This document shows, piece by piece, positions 58,670 through 64,000 of a stretch of 64,000 nucleotides of DNA (within the stretch, counting starts at the first letter, position 1; the number at the start of each line of letters is the position of its first letter). The notes below the pieces were generated by a model that saw only the letters and a list, made by a program, of their open reading frames with translations, was not told the origin of the DNA and did no database searches. The translations under genes were made by a program, and so were the position numbers. The stretch comes from Acestrorhynchus altus (taxonomy: Eukaryota; Chordata; Actinopteri; Characiformes; Acestrorhynchidae): the NCBI GenBank assembly GCA_034509495.1, contig CM067521.1:16837704-16901703 (forward strand), read 5' to 3'.

Positions 58670-61600
58670 TGTCCTCTGGAACTGACAGGAAGACCAACTT
58701 ACCTCCAGCAGTCATAACTTTGAGAATAAGTAACCTAGTCTTCGGACTGAGAGGTCATCTCTCACATTGACAGTCGTGGCCACTGAAATGCCTAGCTTCT
58801 GAGAAAGATATTGGACCAGATGGTTACATTTATTAAGCAGATTATTACAAATTCGTAGTTTAATGAGTAATAATTGTATTAAAACTGTGTTACAACATAT
58901 TTGATATTTCAAGAGCAAAATTAGCACAGTGTAACTGAACAAGGAGAATTCTGAATTAAAATCACTGGAATCACTGCTGTCAGATTACTTTGAAATACAT
59001 GTACCCGAATGCATGTAAATGCCCATGGGGACAAAATAAAGGAAACATTATCTTAATAGTTTGTTAATGTGTGTATGAATGTATAACGTTATTTTAGCAA
59101 AAACAAAAACAACTCTTAATGCCATACCACCACATTTGTAATACTTAATTACAACTTAATTACTAAATTTACTTTATACATGTAGCAAAAAAAACACTGC
59201 AACTTTTTTTTTGCACCACTTTTATGTATTCCATCAAGTGCCCATAGATCACGATCAGTCAGTCAGAGAGAACTATGCTGCTGGTGTCAATTTAATTGGA
59301 GAAATGAGTCTCCCACCCACCGGCAAGGCATTCATATCCTCTAAAGTCACACCGCAAAATTAGGTACATTGCAATTTTTAATGGTGACTTCTGATTTTAG
59401 TATCATTTTAATCATGAAAGCTTATGGATGCAAAGTATCACACTGGTAAAATAAAGCTTTAGTAATTTTTTAAATATCTACGGCTGTAAAAAAACAAACA
59501 ATCGCCGCCATCAGCCATCTCACCACCTCTGTGTTGGTTTTATTTCTTTGTTTGTTTTTAATAAATCACACAAATGAGGCCAAATTAGGCAAGTGAGTTC
59601 TGTTTTGGTCAAACCTACTGCCATTCAAATTTAAAAGCAGAATTAGCCCTTTTGTGGCGAGCTAGCTGGCTGTTCAGCATATGTGCTGCCTGGTAACAGG
59701 GTCAGCACAGTGGAGGCACTCAGTGGAGCATACAGCAATGCGCTGTCTTTAACTCTGAGCTCTAAGCAGAGGATCCCCTTCTGCAGCTGACCATGGAAGT
59801 GCCAACTGTGGTGTTTGAGCATTAAAAGGACAAGTACATTTAATGGCGATAGGTTTTTTCAGGAAGTCTTTGGAGTGGACATGGTCAAATGGGAAAGACC
59901 AGGGTGAGTTTCTTGGGCAGACATTCTTAACAAGTGACAAACCAGCTAAAAGTAAGTACTAAAGTACTTATATACATGCAAAGAAATCAACAAAATCTAC
60001 CCTTAAAAAGACAAATAGACACTTAAAGATAGCTTAATAAATCACATTGTCTTAATTTATTAATTGTTATTGCAATTGTAATTGCATCCCACTTTCATTT
60101 ACTTTACATTATTTACTTTACTGACGCATCTACACTAATGAATACAAAGGCAGAGGCGGACAGCATGAGGTGACCGAGCTGTGAGAAGTGCACAACTCAG
60201 GAATGCATATAACACAACCATCTTTTGACATTTCTTCATGCATTTGGTTTGTTTCAATGCCTTTGGTTCATATTATGTTCATAATTTCAATAATGCCTTT
60301 GTATAGAATAAAGAATTTGTAAGATCCACCTGCTTGGTCTCGGTCCACTTGTTTGATCTGCACCTCAGTCATGTACTCTTATGAGTTACACTAACAGAGC
60401 AATCACAACAGGGTTCCTTTTAATCAAAGTAAAGCTTTAAGAAAAAAATTCATAAAGTGCTGAATGTAAAAATGAACTCCAGGCTGGTCAACAGCGAGGC
60501 CTAGCTGATCTCTAAACGTGAATCAGCAACTTGCATTTTGAGCCACTCATTTTCCATGTCCTGTTCAGAGGGTCTGCCACTCAGTCTGCTGCTGAATGTA
60601 ATAGAAATGACCTTGTGATTAAAGCCTTTGGTTTGCCTTTTGCAAAGGGATCAGACGTAGAAGTGCAGCAACACTCTCAGGAGCCCCTTTTTTCAATTTC
60701 CACCCACAAAGAACCACAAGCACGTACTGATAACAGATACTTTAATACCCCACAGCCATCACACTTTCACTTTGGCCAGAGTTATTTTTCCATGATCTTA
60801 GTGACATCAGCACGTTGCCCCTTGTACTCAAACTCACATGTGGGCAGACTGCTTGGGTACTTTCCTCAGTGTAGGTGTTTGGGTTCAGAGCACCAGCAGA
60901 ATGCATGCACAGAGATTACGGCCCCTTTCATATTTCAATTTCCTTTCAAAAAATCCCTGCTCACGGGGTAAACCATAACAGCTCACCTCCCTAATCCCCC
61001 TGTCTCATCCATCCCCCTCACAAGCCAACAACAACTGCAACTCAAACAATTGAAAGTGTATTATTATGCCGTAGGAGAGCAAAATGAAAGAGTGATGGGT
61101 GATGTGTGTTCTCTCGAGGCCAAGTGGTCAGTCGGGCATCATGTGTGGCATAATGAGAGCAAGACTAAATGTAGAGACTTTAGTAGCAGTGGATGGATTA
61201 ACACTGTGCATCCCGCAGCTTATGTTAACCCTGTCGGTGCTGCCCTTGCTTTAGTGAACGCATCTGCTGACTCAGTTTCCTTGCATTCATATATATTTCA
61301 TCTGAAAAACAGGAAATAATTGAAATGGTAATGCCCAGTGATACTGGTCATGCCCAGTATCACCAATATGCTGTTATCAGCAGGAAATGCTGGATTGAAT
61401 ATTAAAGTAACAGTGTTTTTAGACTAGCCTGGAGAGCAACAGAACACAAAGTGACTGTACACTGTTATGTTGGTTATCTTGTGAGGGGTATCCACACTAG
61501 GTAGCTTTAATATTGCTTACAGTAGAATATCCCGTGCAATTTTTGCCATTTCTAACTTTTAGACATAGTGCAAATATCACAGTTGTTGTTTACCTCGAGT

Positions 61601-61850
61601 CCAGGATAATAGAAATGCTTGAAATTGACCTTGTGTATTCATTTGCTTTGACATTAACCATTGAATTGCCTTTTTGGAGATACATTAAACACCTTTAAGT
61701 CTGACATGGATTTTACTGGAGGAGCTTGTTACCATGTTAGTTACTGAGAACTTTATGAGGAACACTAATACTGGGCAGGGTCTTCTTTTCTCTCATATGA
61801 CATAACAGCTTAGAAACATTCCTTGGATCCTGGTTTTTGATGAATTGCCT
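58670..61850. other. Intronic sequence without recognised features
   Basis: A 146-codon open frame at 60,531-60,971 has no splice context, no domain and no resemblance to known families, so I do not call it a gene. Nothing else is recognised. Confidence 0.45.
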
Positions 61851-61857
61851 GATTTAT

Positions 61858-62015
61858 AACTGACTTCTTCTTCTTCTTCTTCTACTTCTTCTTTCGGCTG
61901 CTCCCTTTAGGGGTCGCCACAGCAGATCATCTGCCTCCATTTTGCCCTATCCCCTGCCTCCTCTACTGGTACACCAACCATCTCCATGTCTACCTTCACT
62001 ACATCCATAAATGCA
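61858..62015. repeat. Non-LTR retrotransposon-like fragment with (CTT)n
   Basis: A CTT run followed by TTTCGGCTGCTCCCTTTAGG, GGTCGCCACAGCAGATCATC and CTACATCCATAAATG matches the end of a LINE family (RTE-like, from memory) widespread in fish. Only about 150 bp is present. Confidence 0.6.
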
Positions 62016-62019
62016 TTAT

Positions 62020-62110
62020 ATTAAAGTTAACCTAACCCTAAGCTTAAGTGTAACGTTAACATAAACTCAATCTAACCCTAACCTTAATTCTTAACATTAA
62101 CTTAGTACAA
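62020..62110. repeat. Telomere-like degenerate CCTAA repeats
   Basis: TTAACCTAACCCTAAGC and ATCTAACCCTAACCTTAAT are degenerate (CCCTAA)n-like strings. They are too short and too irregular for a true interstitial telomere array. Confidence 0.5.
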
Positions 62111-63158
62111 TCTGAAATTCTTACCATTTTTGCTTGAGTTTGCATTAATGCCTTTTTAGACGTTTCCGAACTTGGGGAAAGCAGCATGCTGTGCTGATGC
62201 TGTGCTGATGCTGATGCTGCTCTTTGTGTGCCTTATCTCAAACCCTAACATGTACAAAATGTGTGCAAATTGTGCAAATCTTAGGAAATTCCCGAGCTAT
62301 ATTTTTCAGTCTAGCTCTTTTCAGTAAAGTAACAGCTCTTCCATACCAGCATCAGAATGCAGCATTGTTTTGCATATTGGATGAACATTACAGATCTAGG
62401 ACATGATATGCCATGAAAGAAGATGAGGGAGGCTTTGTATTTACAACACGCAAACAAACAATAGTGCCATATGCTGTGCCATAACACAGGCCCTCTTCCT
62501 GGAAAGCTTTGACATCATAACATCGTGCCTTTCTATCTTTGGTTCTCTTCTGTTCTTGTCTTTTCTAATGTTCTCGATAACACAGCAACAACTTTGTTCA
62601 TCTTCCCAAATTATTGAGCACATCTTTTCTTTTTTTTGGAATTAATTGGTAGATGGTTCTTATTAGGCGATGAAGTTAAAGAGGTTTACGGTTAAAAGCA
62701 ATTCTTGCATATTAGTGCTCTTTTGAGTCCAAAAGGTACCAGGCATCACTAAATACACACATAGAGTGTCTGAAAAGTTTCTGTAAAGATGATGCTCTTT
62801 ACTCAGATCCCAAAGGCAAACCTCACTATTGTGTGGCATCTGGTAACTGTGTTTCAGACAGGGATTAGCTGATCCTCCGACAGTGGAACAGGCATATAAT
62901 TTTGGGGTGTTTGGGGAAAGAAAGCTGTAAACTAATGAGTGTTCGGGGCATCTGTCTGTCTGTCTCTAAGCTACAGATGTAACACATTGAGATGTGCTCT
63001 GTGTGGATTACTAAGCAGTTCAGTCTTCATGATTAAGCCACAATTATGATTGATTTTATGAGCTATAAAAACTAAACCTTGTCTTTTTTTTTGATCAGAA
63101 AATCAACAACTTACAAAATATAAATCAATAAAATGAGAATAAATGCATACATATAATA

Positions 63159-63882
63159 TACTGGTCACCCATAACATTGACAACCTCCCTCTACATCCAC
63201 TCTCCAAAGGAGCACTTTGTTGTTCTATAATCATAGACGGTAGTCCATCTGTTTCTCTGCCCACTCTCTTAGCCTCCTTTCAGCTTGACCTTCAATGGTC
63301 AGGACTCCACAGGTCCACCACAGAGCATGTATTATGTGGGTGGTGGGTCTTTCCCAGCACTGCAATCACACTGACATGGTGGTGGTGTGTTGATGTGTGG
63401 TGCACTGCTGGAGTGTCTGCTCACTGTCCACTCTATTAGACACTCTTACAGAGTGGCTCCACCTTGTAGATGTAAGGTCAGATACAGAAGCTCATCTGTT
63501 TCTGCACAGTTTGTGTTGGTCATCCTCTAGTCCTTCATCGGTGCTCACAGGACGCTGCCCACAGTCGGCTGGATATTTGTGGTTGGTGGACTGTTCTCAG
63601 TCCAGCACTGACACAGAGGGGTTTAAACACTCCAGCACCACTGCTGTGTCTGATCTACTCCATACCAGCCCAACATACACGAACACACCACCATATCAGT
63701 GTTACTGCAGTGCTGAGAATGACCCACCACTCATATGCTCTCTCTGGTGGTCCTGTGGGGTCCTGACCATTGACGATCAGGGTGAAAGGAAGATCTACAA
63801 TCTTCTATATGGCACGTTGATTTGATTAAATGGACAATGAATGTAAAAGTAACGAGGTGTTCATAATGTTCTTTGGTGTGTA
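63159..63882. mobile_element. Foldback DNA element (724 bp) with imperfect long inverted arms
   Basis: The left end TACTGGTCACCCATAACATT pairs imperfectly with the right end TTCATAATGTTCTTTGGTGTGTA. Inner parts also mirror each other: TTCAATGGTCAGGACTCCAC and GGGGTCCTGACCATTGA; GGTGGTGTGTT and ACACACCACCA-like; TGTCCACTCTATTAGACACTC lies in the interior. There is no intact ORF with a known domain. The same text is very abundant in characiform and catfish genomes as I remember. Confidence 0.82.
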
Positions 63883-64000
63883 TCATCTTTAAATAATACA
63901 TCAAGCTCTGTTTGCTAAAAATGGGTAGAAGAGCAGAGAAAACTCACCCATGTTTTCAGGATCCAGCGGCAGGTTCTACACACTTCCTCCACCTCTCAGA

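Larger units (their letters stand above)
24562..64000 (+). other. dock3: dock3 intron 1 (5' part)
   Basis: At least 39.4 kb of intron. I looked for the next exon (family sequence VICSFRGSVPQG...) and found no match, consistent with the very long first intron of vertebrate DOCK3. The sequence is AT-rich and holds the transposon fossils and microsatellites listed separately. No other gene on either strand is supported. Confidence 0.75.

Noticed and set aside
60531..60971. 146-codon plus-strand frame in the dock3 intron
   Set aside because: The longest unexplained frame here, but no recognisable domain, no promoter and no splice sites.
62020..62110. Interstitial telomere array
   Set aside because: Only a few degenerate CCTAAC-like units; too short and irregular.
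24562..64000. A second dock3 exon inside the window
   Set aside because: No sequence coding for the SH3 start (VICSFRGSVPQG-like) with flanking splice sites was seen by eye.

Overview
The window is nuclear DNA from a teleost fish. The evidence is spliced vertebrate genes, abundant (CA)n/(GA)n microsatellites, many decayed Tc1-like transposons, hAT-like MITEs and L2/jockey-type LINE pieces. Several foldback repeats, chiefly at 15.77-16.26 kb and 63.16-63.88 kb, resemble families I associate with otophysan fishes (characiforms, catfishes, knifefishes), so that clade is my best guess; this is recognition from memory, not a search.

Two protein-coding genes are supported, both on the + strand. 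(1) Positions 1,425-10,689 hold the last eight coding exons of a secreted class 3 semaphorin: the C-terminal part of the sema domain, PSI domain, furin site, Ig domain and basic tail. The eight exons join in one open frame of 407 codons plus a stop. The closest family member by motif is semaphorin 3D, but the protein is divergent and lies next to dock3. That makes the teleost paralogue often called sema3h the more likely identity. The 5' exons lie before the window. A 3'UTR of about 3.6 kb, ending near a poly(A) signal at 14.3 kb, is plausible. (2) A CpG-rich promoter and 5' leader at 23.67-24.52 kb lead into a 37-bp first coding exon (24,525-24,561) whose 12 residues match the start of DOCK3. 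No second dock3 exon was found, so everything from 24.56 kb to the end is its first intron, at least 39 kb long.

Between the genes (about 14.3-23.6 kb) lies a repeat-rich interval: an eight-copy minisatellite with two alternating unit types, a SINE-like copy, a 489-bp MITE, an approximately 18-bp tandem array, a 65-bp-armed hairpin next to a Tc1-like fossil, a MITE nested in another Tc1-like fossil, and a third Tc1-like fossil. A 33-codon exon-like stretch on the minus strand at 16.5 kb is unexplained.

Within dock3 intron 1 are further Tc1-like fossils (26.1, 30.1 and perhaps 50.5 kb), a short L2-like insertion with a clean 14-bp target duplication (32.2 kb), an internally deleted LINE (45.7-47.6 kb), a pair of inverted and rearranged repeat copies (38.2-39.5 kb), two copies of an unnamed dispersed repeat (37.0 and 55.7 kb), and a 724-bp foldback element near the right end. 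The two genes are not known to form a functional unit, although both act in axon growth and guidance (semaphorin ligand; DOCK3 Rac activator). I see no CRISPR array, operon, defence system or convincingly new biological system. The best leads are the sema3-dock3 linkage, the three short uORFs in the dock3 leader and the rearranged inverted repeat.
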